From Berberis thunbergii (Eukaryota > Streptophyta > Magnoliopsida > Ranunculales > Berberidaceae): DNA of 64,000 nt. The translations under genes were made by a program, and so were the position numbers. The stretch covers positions 90,471-154,470 of the forward strand of contig QNQO01008271.1 in NCBI GenBank assembly GCA_003290165.1. The letters are read 5' to 3'. Every line of letters begins with the position of its first letter. The stretch's first letter is position 1. This document shows positions 1-12,142 of the stretch, piece after piece. The notes beneath the pieces were generated by a model. The model was not told where the DNA came from. It ran no database searches and saw only the letters and a list, made by a program, of their open reading frames with translations.

Positions 1-1391
1 TGCAATAATTTCAAACTTAGAGCCCAACTCAAACATCAAAATCATAATAGACCAAAAAAAATAGTAATTTTCTGTCAGCAATATGGCTATGAACCAATCA
101 AAACTCCTTCATCAAAATTAAAAACAAAATACAAAAAATATACTATTAAATATAGAAGAACAAAATACTCAAAATATTCTACGGACAAACCCAATCCATA
201 TTACTAAAAGAACAATAATACATACATAAAGAAACCATATAGAAAATACAAACAAAAAACCTCTTCATCCTTACTAATTTGTTTCAAATGTGGAAAAATC
301 GATCATTTTCAAAGAGATTGCAAATTAGAAAAGAAAATCAAAGAATTATGGGCTTCAGATGAACTCTAAAGAATGCTTAACTAATTACTTCTAGATTCAC
401 AAACTGAATTAGAATCAGAAAACCTGATTGAAGAATCTCAATTCTTCCAAGTCCAAACATCAGATTTTGAGTATAATAATTCGTGTTCCAAAAACAAATT
501 AAATGCATGTAATTGCAAGGATTTCACATGTATCAATATGTTATTTGGACCAAAGGAAGTAAATATATTATTAGAATTTGTAGACAAAATAGAAGATCTA
601 AAACTCAAATATGATTATCTTGTCATTGTCAATGAATTGATAAGTAAACAAGAAAAATTACAAACAGGTAAACTCTATTATAACTTTCAAAAAATCATTG
701 ATAGGTTCAAATCACCACATCAATAATCAATCACAATACAAGAACTCCAAAAGGAGATCAATGGCCTTAAACATGAAATTCATCAACTCAAAAATTAAAA
801 TATACAAATACAAAGGATATAATAGTTTTAAAACTAAAAAAAATTTCAAAGAGTTAATGTTCCTAAAACATCAAACTCAAAAGAAATATTCCAAGAAGAA
901 GAACCCTTGAATTTCTTACAATTACGTTCAAAAATCAAATTGCAAAAATGGTACATCAATATTTCATTAACCATAAACAGTGAATATAAAATCACTACAA
1001 CAACCTTAATAGATTCAGGTGCAGACTTGAATTGTATTTCAGAAAGATTAATTTCATCGAGATACATTGACCCAACAAAAGAACAATTATACACAACAAA
1101 TAGACAATAATTGCAAATTAATTACAAATTATCAAATGTTTACATCCATCACAAAAATTATTATATCAATCAAGAATTTTTTACTTGTTCAAAATATTGG
1201 TCAAAAAAGTGTTCTAGGAGCTCCATTCCTATCTACAATTTAGGCATTCCAAGTAACCAACAAATGTATCCTTACAAAACTCTTCAAATAAGATGTTATT
1301 TTTTGTTCTTATTACTACAAAAATTAGTAGATCTTGATTTACTAAAATAGTCGTCAATTGCCAAAATATACTCAATTATTTGAGCTTGTTC
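1..1391 (+). pseudogene. Endogenous caulimovirid-like fragment A (zinc finger and protease part)
   Basis: This is a degenerate plus-strand coding stretch of a plant reverse-transcribing virus-like element. A CCHC zinc knuckle (CFKCGKIDHFQRDC) sits near 274-315, as at the C-terminus of a caulimovirid coat protein. An acidic and then lysine-rich linker follows (about 360-800). An aspartic protease motif with DSGADLNCI lies near 1011-1040, and a downstream GAPFLS-like motif near 1216-1235. Stop codons and frameshifts break it into ORFs of 60-80 codons, so it is not functional. The reading continues to 1391, where a copia element has inserted; flanking sequence resumes at 15426. The family call rests on the gene order and these motifs. 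A Ty3-type element with similar domains is the alternative. No reverse transcriptase is seen in this fragment. Confidence 0.6.
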
Positions 1392-1408
1392 TGTAAAGAA
1401 ATTGTATT

Positions 1409-1467
<59 letters not shown>

Positions 1468-1618
1468 TTGTGTTGAATGAAATACAAGCTTATAAAGCAA
1501 ACTCTAACCTAACATTGTAGAGATAGGAAACCTAAGACTTCTATTCTATTTTGACTTTCCTAACCTATTCTGTGACATTTCCTATTCTGTAACATAGGTA
1601 GACTTCTATTCTTTAACA
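1392..1618 (-). repeat. Copia 3' LTR (minus-strand element), with an expanded ATT microsatellite
   Basis: This 227-bp LTR matches 15238-15420 almost base for base outside one microsatellite. A run of about 19 ATT units at roughly 1409-1467 replaces about 4 units in the partner LTR, which explains most of the length difference. The adjoining purine tract, read on the minus strand, lies at 1619-1629 (AAGGGGAG core), immediately upstream of this LTR as expected for plus-strand DNA priming. Confidence 0.95.
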
Positions 1619-1630
1619 CTCCCCTTCAAG

Positions 1631-2385
1631 TTGGAGTATATGTTTGTAATACCCAACTTGCTAAGAAGATTAACAAATTGATAAGTGCTCAAAGCTTTAG
1701 TGAACAAATCTGCTCATTGATGTAGTATTCCAACATGCTCAGTCTGAATAGTGCCCTCTTGTATTTTTTTTCTAATCAAATGACAATCAATCTCTATATG
1801 ATTCGTTCGCTCATGAAAAACGGGATTAGATGCAATATGGAGTGCAGTCTTGTTGTCACAAAATAAGAGAGCTGCCTGAGGGTGATTAATGTGCAAATCA
1901 TTAAGAATGTACCTCAACCAGGTTAACTCACAACATGTAGAAGCCATGACCCTATATTTTGCTTCAGCTCTAGATCTTGCCACTGTAGTTTGTTCCTTAG
2001 CTTTCCAAGAAATTGGTGAATCGCCAAGCATGAAACAATAACCTGTAATGGATCTCCTAGTATCTCTACATCTAGCCCAATATGCATCACAATAAGTTTT
2101 CAACTGTAATGAGCTGGTGGAAGAGAAAAAAATACCCTGTCCTGGTGAAGCTTTGATATACCTCAAGACCTTGTATGCAACATCCAAATGTGGTATTCTA
2201 GGCTTATCCATAAATTGACTTAGGACATGTACTGAATAAACCAAATCTGGTCTTGTAATCATTAAGTATATCAACCTTTCAACAAGTCTGCGTTATGTTA
2301 CGGGATTTGGTAGTAAATCTCCATCATCCTGTGTGAGTACCAAGTTTTGATCCATAGGATAACGTGAAGGCTTTTCTCCAAGATA
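1631..2385 (-). pseudogene. Copia reverse transcriptase C-terminus and RNase H
   Basis: This is the 3' end of the copia polyprotein, cut from the rest by the gypsy insertion at 2390. It includes the RT-RNase H connection ([17 protein letters not shown]), an RNase H with YCDAYWA (usually YCDADWA), [17 protein letters not shown], and the terminal HVGILHQ-stop-ADLFTKAL. The in-frame TGA before ADLFTKAL (about 1714-1716) and the D-to-Y change in the first RNase H acidic motif suggest loss of function. Another stop lies between the 2274 ORF edge and the gypsy junction. The sequence reads straight on from 12143 once the gypsy element and one copy of CCCTG are removed. Confidence 0.9.
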
Positions 2386-2390
2386 CCCTG

Positions 2391-4851
2391 TCTGAGACCT
2401 GCGTGTTTTAAAAAAAAAAAAAAATTTTAGGGCGAGGTGTACTCAGCAAAGGTGGTGGGGGCACATAGCCATCCACCCCTTTAAAACAAAACGACCCCTC
2501 CCCTCCCCCCTTTCTTCTCCTCTTTCTTTCTTTCTTTTGGTTCTGTTCGTTCCAGCAGTGAGCGACTGCGACATCGTCGCCTCCTCCAACTTCTTCTCGG
2601 TGGTTTTTGGTGGATTTTCTTCCCCAATCTCACCTCCTCCTCCTCGGTTCGTTCTCTCTTCCCCCTATTTATTTCTCTGTTGTTTTTTTTCAAAAAAAAT
2701 AAAAAAAAATCAGTTTTCCTTTGGGTATGGGGTTTGATCGGGTTTTTAGCTCCGATCAGCCGTGTTAGGGTCTTGGTGGCGTCCTTGGGAGCCCTTAGAA
2801 CCGACATGCAAGACTGTTTTGGGGTTGGCCAATTTTTTTTTTTCAAAATATAAGGGTGCATGTTTGTTTGGAGGGTTCCTCGGCGTGAAACCAGGCTTTG
2901 GGTGCGTGGGTGAGCCTCATTTTCGTGACTCCGAGAGTCCTTAGACTATTTTGCGGGCTGTTGTGCAGTTTGGTAGCGATCAGACCGGAGTAGGGAGGGT
3001 TTCGGCGCGATTTCGCCAAACCTTGGGTTTCGGCGGGGTGGTTGCCGATTTCCTATTGCCTGTAAGTTTTCCTTTCAGTCACGCGCCGCTTGTATTTATT
3101 TATTTATTTCAGTTTTCGGCTAGTTTACTCATTTCCGAGTCCGCCTTGCAGTTTTAGAATTTTCGTGGCCCCGCATTCGTTGTATTGCGTGTTTGGAGCT
3201 TCCACCGGTAGGAATTGGGTTTTGAAAATCCATTCCGCCAGGTGAGTGGAACTATAATATTTATTTTGATAAAATAATTACTTGAAATTCTGAAATGAAT
3301 TTTTACAGTTTACCGTCAATTGTGTGGAATTGAATCCAAATCTGAAATTCGGAGTTTTCAGATATTTCGAGGATTGTGTTAGTTATGTGTGAATGAATTA
3401 TGCATTAGATTTTCAGAAAAGCATGATACTTGAATGAAATTGAATAGTAATTTTGGTGTGATTAGGCTTTGGTGTAATGACATGAGACTTGTATGCTTTG
3501 TTGTCGAGTTGCATAGCATATCATGTTTTACCGTGGATTTTCGAGTCTTGAGCATGTATGATAATCGACTCGAATAAATTTATTGTGGTGAATTGGGTCA
3601 TGTTGGGACCCTGGCATAGTCGTGGTTTTATAAAAATTGCCGAATTGTTTATGATTGCACGTTTGTACATTTGGTTATGTATAGACTTGTCATTTGTGCA
3701 TGTGGATAGTAGTATAAGTGTCTTTACCCCGCTATAATGCCTGTTTGCTGATGCTTAGGAGCTTGCTCGCATCGTGAGTTGGACGGTGCTTGAGATGACT
3801 CGCACCTGACATTGTGGACGCTACTGCATGTGGCAAGCTTGCTGAGGTGCGGTGAGCTCCCGCACGCACTTGCCACTATAGAGTGTAGTAGGACGGGTCC
3901 CGGAGGACGTGCTTTGGAGATTACTCGCTTTCCCTCCCAGCACGCTTGATTTTGATTATGTTAGGTTGGCCGTGTTAGGCCAGTCGTTCGGGATGTTTGA
4001 GTTTGTATCCTGGCAGATGACACCCCATTAGGATACAAACAAGCCTGAAGTGGTACTGGTGCACGTTGTGGGATGTGTCTGGGTGAGACACATTCGTAGG
4101 GTATGCGGATACCTATGATATGATACACTTATACAAGATTTTACAGGATTTCTGATTTCAACTTGATTGCTATACCTAGGAGGCTAGGAAGAATTATGAA
4201 TTGTTTTATTTCCATTGCTTGATATTTACCATGTTTGAATCGTGTGTAATGATTGACATATATCGTAAACTGGTAGTTATTGTTGAATCTGAAATGTTTG
4301 GGTTGTTGCTTGAACTTAGAAACATTAGCCTTAGAGACACGGTGTGATTTAGACTTTAGAACTTGTTGCTTATTCATTGTTGTGTGGCGTGAATCTTCTT
4401 TGTTTATTATTCTGTTATTTGTATTTAGATCGCTCGCACCAGCTAGCTTTGTGCTTTACTGACCCCGCAAGGGGTGTGCTTCTATTGGAGTGCAGGCAGT
4501 GTTGGAGTTCCTGCTGATCGTGGCGCGTAGGCCCCGATTTTCGTTGTAGGAGCGTTTTGTGCTTTTTGGGTTGTGTCCACCCTGTTCGGGTATGTTTTGC
4601 TTTCTCTGTATTTCAGATGTACTCTATTGTTAAACTAGATGTTTGTATACTGGTTTTGTCGCTATGACTCTGGCGGGGCGAATCAAATATATATTTATTT
4701 TGTTCAAACTTTAGCGTAGTTTTATTTTCGTTTGTTTATCGTATCAAGAATGTGTTATATTATGATGTTGTGGCCGGTTACGATCTGCCTGTGTACATGG
4801 TAGTTCACGCATCGGCACGCTGCGATTTCCGTGGCGGGTCGGGGCGTGACA
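2391..4851 (+). repeat. Gypsy 5' LTR
   Basis: This is the direct repeat of 9676-12137. It contains pyrimidine-rich and homopolymer tracts near its start (2410-2710), then a long non-coding body. Short ORFs inside it recur at the same place in the other LTR but resemble no protein and are read as chance. The second base is C rather than G, so the canonical TG terminus is lost here while the 3' LTR keeps it. Confidence 0.95.
4001..4093 (+). other. Two consecutive hairpins in the gypsy LTR
   Basis: GTTTGTATCCT at 4001-4011 pairs perfectly with AGGATACAAAC at 4030-4040 (11-bp stem, 18-base loop). ATGTGTCT at 4073-4080 then pairs with AGACACAT at 4086-4093 (8-bp stem, loop GGGTG). Both stems are intact in the 3' LTR (11286-11325 and downstream), even though the loop of the first carries a substitution. 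A role in LTR RNA processing or packaging is only inference. Confidence 0.7.
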
Positions 4852-4856
4852 GAGCT

Positions 4857-4868
4857 TGGTATCAGAAC
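4857..4868 (+). promoter_or_regulatory. Gypsy primer binding site (initiator tRNA-Met)
   Basis: TGGTATCAGAAC lies five bases after the 5' LTR end. It matches the tRNA-iMet primer binding site used by chromoviruses except in the last bases. Confidence 0.9.
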
Positions 4869-5003
4869 AATTGTTACCGGTTCACATAGAACATCATCGT
4901 ATACCACTTTCTTGAGTGGATTGGGTAGAGGAGTTAGGAATTTTGTTGTGTTGTTTGATGTATGGTATGTGTGTTTTTTTTTCTTCGTAGAGGTTGTTTG
5001 GTG

Positions 5004-6135
5004 ATGGCTCGTGGGCAGAGATCTCAGGGTGAGGGATCGGGCACTGCGGAGGAGGATATCTCTCAGGCTTTCATGGAAATTATGACCCAGTTGGCACAGA
5101 GTGTGAGGCAGGGCGGTCAGTCAGAGGATCCGTTTACTCGGCGCAACAGGGATTTCGTCAGCTTGGGTGGTGAAAGGTTTGATGGTACCGGAGATTCTCT
5201 AGCTGCGGATCGGTGGATCCGTAAGGTAGAGCTCATATTTGAGAGGATGGTGCTGACACCTATACAGCGTACTGAGTTAGCAGCACACCAGTTTGACGGA
5301 GAGGCTATGTACTGGTGGGATACAGTGAGGCAGAGTCGTGACGTGTCAGAGATGCAGTGGGGTACATTTTGCCAGGTGTTTGAACAACATTTTGTTCCTG
5401 ATTCTGCAAGAGCTGAGATAGTGGACAGGTTTCTACATTTACAGCAGGGTTCTAGATCAGTTTCTGAATACTTGTCAGAGTTTACACAGTTGAGCCGCTA
5501 TGCCACTTATTTTATAGACACACCAGAGAAGAAGAACATAAAATTTTTAAGTGGTCTGAACCCGTTTTTAAGGAAACAGTTGATGGTGATGATTGATCGT
5601 CCTTTTGATAGATTAGTGGATATCACTTTGAGTCAGGAGCGAGTGAACGCCGAGTGTAGACAGAGACTTTGGTTCGGCGAACTAGAGGTTCAGAACGTAG
5701 TCAAAGGTTTGGCCGAGAAAGTCAGACAATTGAGCAGGCACAACAGCCAGAGCGTGCCGCTATCCAGTAGAGAGACCCTGGTAGAGGTGGACCAGTTAGG
5801 ACTGGCAAAGACCGCAGAGGTGACAAACGTTCTCGAAGAGATCATCGACAGCAGCAGCAACAACAGCAACAACAGAGACAGCCTAGGTGGGGTGGTCAGA
5901 CAGGAAGTAGGAGCGGTTGTTTCACTTGTGGTCAGGAGGTCAGACAAATCGATGGGAGCATGTAGTTTGTTTTACTTGTGGACAATTGGGGCACTTTTTC
6001 AGGCTTTGTCCTCAGAATAGGGCTGGACCAGCACTACAGAGGGCGCCTCAGGGACAATTAGCGCCTGCGTCTGGTAGTGGTCAGAGAGTCCCTCTCCCAG
6101 TATCGCCTGTTCGCCTAGCAGCTATTCCCGGTTAG
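5004..6135 (+). pseudogene. Gypsy gag (capsid-nucleocapsid), frameshifted
   Basis: ATG at 5004 begins MARGQRSQGEG; an in-frame ATG at 4962 belongs to the leader and is less likely. The capsid domain is well kept from about residue 50 to 220 (DRWIRKVELIFE, YWWDTVRQ, FEQHFVPDSARAE, LSEFTQLSRYA, FLSGLNPFLRKQL). After about 5650 the frame shifts several times. A glutamine-rich linker (5840-5880) and the zinc knuckle (CFTCGQLGHFFRLC, about 5967-6010) appear in different frames, and a duplicated half-knuckle (CFTCGQ) lies near 5918. Gag would coat the element RNA in virus-like particles. This copy can encode only a capsid part. Confidence 0.9.
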
Positions 6136-6233
6136 GGAAATGTTGAGGGTATGTTATTTTATTTATTTTTATTGTCGTTTTGTGTGTGCCAGATGTAGTA
6201 AGATTATGTTATGTGCATTATGCATAGGAAAAA

Positions 6234-9200
6234 TTGCATGTTAGTGTGTTGTTATGTGATTCAGGATACTTGTGTTGTGTGCCAGGTTTTGTGCATTCGT
6301 CGTCTTCCCTGTTGAGGGCTCTTTTCGATACAGGAGCATCTAGGTCTTTTATTTCTAGACAGTTGGTTGTTAGAGACAACCTTGAGGTGGTGCCTTTGTC
6401 GGAGCCCTTGTGCGTTGTGTCTCCCTTGGGCAGTTCGGTTTGGTTGTGGGAGTTTTGTCCCCGTTTCGAGTTTTCCTTGTTGGGGTACAGCTTTGTGTTT
6501 GACTTTATTGTTTTGGGTTTTGAGGGTTATCATTTGATTCTAGGGATGGATTGGTTGTCCAGTCATCCGGTGATTATTGATTGCTTGCATAGGTCGGTGA
6601 TGTTAGCGCCACCTGATGCTTCGCCTCGTGTGTTGGCTTGTGAGCCCGATTCGGTTTCTTTGATGTCGAGTTTTCTTAGCTCTCTTGAGATTTCTTGTCC
6701 CGACACTAGTTCTGTAGAGGTTGTGTGTGAGTTTCCTGATGTGTTTCAAGAGATTCCTGGTATCCCTCCACGTCGTGAGGTAGAGTTTCGGATTGACCTG
6801 GTTCCTGGTACTGCACCTATCTCTAAATCGGCGTACAGACTTGCACCTAAGCAATTGGAAGAGATGAAAGTACAGTTTGATGAGTTGCTTCGGAAGGGGT
6901 TTATTCGTCCGAGCAATTCACCTTGGGGAGCTCCAGCAATATTTGTATCCAAGAAGGATGGATCATTGAGGATGTGCATAGATTATCGAGATTTGAATAA
7001 AGTGACTATCAAGAATAAATATCCATTGCATCGGATTGATGATTTATTGGATCAGTTGAGGGGAGCCGTAGTGTTTTCACAGTTAGATTTGCAGTCTGGG
7101 TACCATCAGATGAGAGTTGAGGAACATTCCATTCCAATTACCGCTTTTCGGACCCGTTATGGCTTGTATGAGTTTCCAGTCATGCCATTTGGATTGACAA
7201 ATGCACCAGCTTTCTTCATGGATTTGATGAATAGATTGTTCAGTCCGTACCTGGACAAGTTTGTGGTAATCTTCATTGATGATATCTTAGTGTACTCGAG
7301 GAGTTTAGAGGAGCACAGAGAACACCTTCGCATTGTTTTGCAGATACTTAGAGAAAATCAGTTGTATGCAAAGTTCAGTAAGTGTCACTTTTGGGAGCCT
7401 GAAGTTCGATTTCTTGGGCATGTCATTTCTAGTGGAGGTATTGCAGTGGACCCTGAGAAAGTCGAGGCAGTGAAGTCTTGGAGACGACCTAGTAGTGTGA
7501 CAGAGATTCATAGTTTTCTGGGTTTGGCCGGTTATTACCGACGGTTTATCGAGAAATTTTCTTTGATTGCGGCACCACTCACTCAGTTAACTAGAAAGAA
7601 TGTTCCTTTTGTATGGTCAGAAAAGTGTGAAGAAGCTTTTGAAACTTTGAAGCTTCGGTTGACTTCAGCACCAGTGTTGACTATTTCGACACCTGGTAGC
7701 CGACTGGTGGTATTTACTGATGCTTGCGGTACAGGATTGGGTGGAGTGTTGATGCAAGGCAAGAAGGTCGTAGCCTATGCGTCTCGACAGTTGAAACCAC
7801 ACGAGCGAAAATATCCGACACATGATTTAGAGTTGGCAGCCGTAGTCTTTGCTTTGAAGATCTGGAGACATTATCTGTATGGTGAGAGGTTTGAGTTGTT
7901 CACAGATCACAAGAGTTTGAAGTACTTATTCACTCAGAGGGAGTTGAATATGAGGCAACAACGATGGGTTGATTTCCTTAGCAGCTATGACTTCGAGATA
8001 CAGTATCAGCCGGGTAGGGCCAATGTGGTTGCAGATGCCTTGAGTAGGCGACATGTAGTGATGGAAACCATGATGATTCAGGAGTACCGAACACTTGAGA
8101 TATTAGCTTCATTTGCAGTTCAGCCTACTTTCGGTACAGAGGGCAGCATGATAGCGGGTTTAGCAGTTTATCCGTCGTTGATTAGTAGAGTGGTGGAGAA
8201 ACAGACCTCTGATCCAGTGATTACGAGGCAGATAGCAGATTTGGTAGTGGACACATTAGATGAGTGCCCTACCGATTGGTCAGTGGGTTCAGATGGAGGG
8301 TTGCGATTTCGTGGGCGGCTTTGTGTTCCGTCTGATGAGGAGTTGTGAAGAGATATCTTACAGGAAGCTCATAGATCTCGTTTCACCATTCATCTTGGTG
8401 GAACGAAGATGTATCAAGATTTGAGACGTTCTTTCTGGTGGCATGGCATGAAGAAAGACATTGGAGAGTTTGTTGCACGGTGTGCGACTTGTCAGCAGGT
8501 GAAAGCCGAGCATCAGAGACCGTTTGGGTTATTGCATCCATTGGATATCCCGACGTGGAAGTGGGAGTATATCACTATGGATTTCATCGATGGACTTCCA
8601 CGGTCGAGGAAAGGTAATGAGTCGATATGGGTCATTGTTGATCGGTTGACGAAGTGTACACATTTCATTCCTGTTAGTATGAATCAGACGGCAGACAGTC
8701 TAGCAGTATTGTTCATTCGAGAGATAGTTTGCCTTCATGGGTCGCCTGTTTCGATTGTATCCGACAGAGATCCGCTTTTCACAGCCCACTTCTGGCAGAG
8801 CTTTCAACAAGCTATGGGTACTAGATTGGACATGAGTACAACTTATCATCCACAGACAGATGGCCAATCTGAGCGAGTGAATCAGGTAGTGGAAGACATG
8901 CTTAGAGCATGCATTTTAGACTTTGGGGGCAGTTGGGAAGATCACCTACCGTTATGCGAGTTTGCGTACAACAACAGCTACCACGTAAGTATTGGCATGG
9001 CACCGTTTGAGGCACTCTATGGACGACCGTGTAGGTCCCCTGTTTGTTGGGCAGAGATTGGAGAGTCAGTTGTGATGGGCCAGATGTGATCAGAGAAACT
9101 ACTGAGAAGATTGAGCTGATTAGAGCGCGGTTGTTGACAGCCCAGAGTAGACAGAAGAGTTACGCTGATAGGAGGCGTAAGGAGTTGGAGTTTGATGTTG

Positions 9201-9614
9201 GTGACAGGGTTTTTTCTGAAAGTTTCCCCGATGCGCGGAGTTGTTAGGTTTCGAAGTCGTGGGAAACTTGCACCGAGGTATGTAGGGCCATATGAGATTA
9301 CTGAGAGGATTGGACCAGTGGCCTACAGATTGGCTTTGCCGCAGAGTATGTCAGGTATCCACGACGTGTTTCACGTATCCATGTTGCGGAAGTGTTTGGC
9401 AGATCCATCACAGATTATAGAGCCTGCTGAAGTAGAGATTGCGGATGAGTTGACGTATCCAGTGAGGCCAGTAGCCATTGTTGATGATGATGCGAAACAA
9501 CTTCGTCGGAGGATAGTGAAGTTAGTGAAGGTTCAGTGGAGCCACCGAGCGGGTCACGTGACTTGGGAACTAGAGGACCAGATGAGACAGAAATACCCCG
9601 AGCTTTTTGCCTAG
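6234..9614 (+). pseudogene. Gypsy pol: protease, RT, RNase H, integrase, chromodomain
   Basis: The reading frame from 6234 to 9089 is open except for one TGA at 8346-8348, probably a former CGA codon. Domains in order: protease ([11 protein letters not shown]); RT with SYRLAP-like entry, [34 protein letters not shown] and catalytic FIDDILVYS; RNase H ([42 protein letters not shown]); integrase with the HHCC zinc site (HRSRFTIH, CATCQQ) and the D, D, E residues (MDFIDGLP, SDRDPLF, GQSERVNQ). Two compensating frameshifts near 9075 and 9215 flank the linker. The end is an integrase GPY/F module (RYVGPYEI) and a chromodomain (VKVQWSHRAGHVTWELED), which targets integration to chromatin. The sequence is otherwise near complete. 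Confidence 0.93.
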
Positions 9615-9675
9615 GTTTTCTTATTGTGGCTTTTGTCCGATCTCGAGGACGAGATCTCTTTTAAGGTGTGTATGA

Positions 9676-12137
9676 TGTGAGACCTGCGTGTTTAAAATTT
9701 TTTTTTTTTTAGGGCGGGGTGTACTCAGCAAAGGTGGTGGGGCACATAGCCACCCACCCCTTTAAAACAAAACGACCCCTCCCCTCCCCCCCCCTTTCTT
9801 CTCCTCTTTCTTTCTTTCTTTTTGGTTCTGTTCGTTCCAGCAGTGAGCGACTGCGACATCGTCACCTCCTCCAACTTCTTCTCGGTGGTTTTTGGTGGAT
9901 TTTCTTCCCCAATCTCACCTCCTCCTCCTCGGTTCGTTCTCTCTTCCCCCTATTTATTTCTCTGTTGTTTTTTTCAAAAAAAAAAAAAAAAAATTCAGTT
10001 TTCCTTTGGGTATGGGGTTTGATCGGGTTTTTAGCTCCGATCAGCCGTGTTAGGGCCTTGGTGGCGTCCTTGGGAGCCCTTAGAACCGACATGCAAGACT
10101 GTTTTTGGGTTGGCCAAATTTTTTTTTTCAAAAAATCAGGGTGCATGTTTGTTTGGAGGGTTCCTCGGCGTGAAACCGGGCTTTGGGTGCGTGGGTGAGC
10201 CTCATTTTCGTGACTCCGAGAGTCCTTAGACTCTTTTGCGGGCTGTTGTGCAGTTTGGTAGCGATCAGACCGGAGTAGGGAGGGTTTTGACGCGTTTTCG
10301 CCAAACCTTGGGTTTCGGCAGGGTGGTTGCCGATTTCCTATTGCCTGTAAGTTTTCCTTTCAGTCACGCGCCGCTTGTATTTATTTATTTATTTCAGTTT
10401 TCGGCTAGTTTACTCATTTCCGAGTCCGCCTTGCAGTTTTAGAATTTTCGTGGCCCCGCATTCGTTGTATTGCGTGTTTGGAGCTTCGACCGGTAGGAAT
10501 TGGGTTTTGAAAATCCATTCCGCCAGGTGAGTGGAACTATAATATTTATTTTGATAAAATAATTACTTGAAATTCTGAAATGAATTTTTACAGTTTACCG
10601 TCAATTGTGTGGAATTGAATCCAAATCTGAAATTCGGAGTTTTCAGATATTTCGAGGATTGTGTTAGTTATGTGTGAATGAATTATGCATTGGATTTTTA
10701 GAAAAGCATGATACTTGAATGAAATTGAATAGTAATTTTGGTGTGATTAGGCTTTGGTGTAATGACATGAGACTTGTATGCTTTGTTGTCGAGTTGCATA
10801 GCATATCATGTTTTACCGTGGATTTTCGAGTCTTGAGCATGTATGATAATCGACTCGAATAAATTTATTGTGGTGAATTGGGTCATGTTGGGACCCTGGC
10901 ATAGTCATGGTTTTATAAAAATTGCCGAATTGTTTATGATTGCACGTTTGTACATTTGGTTATGTATAGACTTGTCATTTGTGCATGTGGATAGTAGTAT
11001 AAGTGTCTTTACCACGCTATAATGCCTGTTTGCCGATGCTTAGGAGCTTGCTCGCATCGTGAGTTGGACGGTGCTTGAGATGACTCGCACCTGACATTGT
11101 GGACGCTACTGCATGTGGCAAGCTTGCTGAGGTGCGGTGAGCTCCCGCACGCACTTGCCACTATAGAGTGCAGTAGGACGGGTCCCGGAGGACGTGCTTT
11201 GGAGATTACTTGCTTTCCCTCCCAGCGCGCTTGATTTTGATTATGTTAGGTTGGCCGTGTTAGGCCAGTCGTTCGGGATGTTTGAGTTTGTATCCTGGCA
11301 GATGGCACCCCATTAGGATACAAACAAGCCCGAAGTGGTACTGGTGCACGTTGTGGGATGTGTCTGGGTGAGACACATTCGTAGGGTATGCGGATACCTA
11401 CGATATGAGACACTTATACAGGATTTTACAGGATTTCTGATTTCAACTTGATTGCTATACCTAGGAGGCTAGGAAGAATTATGAGATTTTTTTATTTCCA
11501 TTGCTTGATATTTACCATGTTTAAATCGTGTGTAATGATTGACATATATCGTAAACTGGTAGTTATTGTTGAATCTGAAATGTTTGGGTTGTTGCTTGAA
11601 CTTAGAAACATTAGCCTTAGAGACACGGTGTGATTTAGACTTTAGAACTTGTTGCTTATTCATTGTTGTGTGGCGTGAATCTTCCTTGTTTATTATTCCG
11701 TTATTTGTATTTAGTTCGCTCGCACCAGCTAGCTTTGTGCTTTGCTGACCCCGCAAGGGTTGTGCTTCTATTGGAGTGCAGGCAGTGTTGGAGTTCCTGC
11801 TAATCGTGGCGCGTAGGCCCCGATTTTCGTTGTAAGAGCGTTTTGTGCTTTTTGGGTTGTGTCCACCCTGTTCGGGTATGTTTTGCTTTCTCTGTATTTC
11901 AGATGTACTCTATTGTTAAACTAGATGTTTGTATACTGGTTTTGTCGCTATGACTCTGGCGGGGCGAATCAAATATATATTTATTTTGTTCAAACTTTAG
12001 CGTAGTTTTATTTTCGTTTGTTTATCGTATCAAGAATGTGTTATATTATGATGTTGTGGCCGGTTACGATCCGCCTGTGTACGTGGTAGTTCATGCATCG
12101 GCACGCTGCGATTCCCGTGGCGGGTCGGGGCGTGACA
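9676..12137 (+). repeat. Gypsy 3' LTR
   Basis: This LTR starts TGTGAGACC and ends GTGACA. It is about 98 percent identical by eye to 2391-4851, differing by scattered, mostly transition changes and by homopolymer length. Immediately upstream (9655-9675) lies the purine-containing stretch that would prime plus-strand synthesis. Confidence 0.95.
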
Positions 12138-12142
12138 CCCTG

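Larger units (their letters stand above)
2391..12137 (+). mobile_element. Ty3/gypsy chromovirus (Tekay/Del-like) LTR retrotransposon inserted in the copia element
   Basis: A 9.75 kb element with 2.46 kb LTRs (2391-4851 and 9676-12137), flanked by the exact 5-bp target duplication CCCTG at 2386-2390 and 12138-12142. The 3' LTR starts TGTGAGACC; the 5' LTR has TC instead of TG at its first two bases; both end GTGACA. The internal order is primer binding site, gag with zinc knuckle, protease, RT, RNase H, integrase and a C-terminal chromodomain, which with LTRs above 2 kb fits the Tekay/Del chromovirus lineage. By eye the LTRs differ at about 40-45 positions (close to 2 percent), mostly transitions, so the insertion is relatively recent. 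A nonsense codon and several frameshifts make this copy defective. Confidence 0.95.

Noticed and set aside
2481..2861. A 126-codon minus-strand ORF in the gypsy 5' LTR (and its copy at 9862-10146)
   Set aside because: It translates pyrimidine-rich LTR sequence into Arg/Lys/Glu-rich residues, recurs because both LTRs have it, and shows no protein family.
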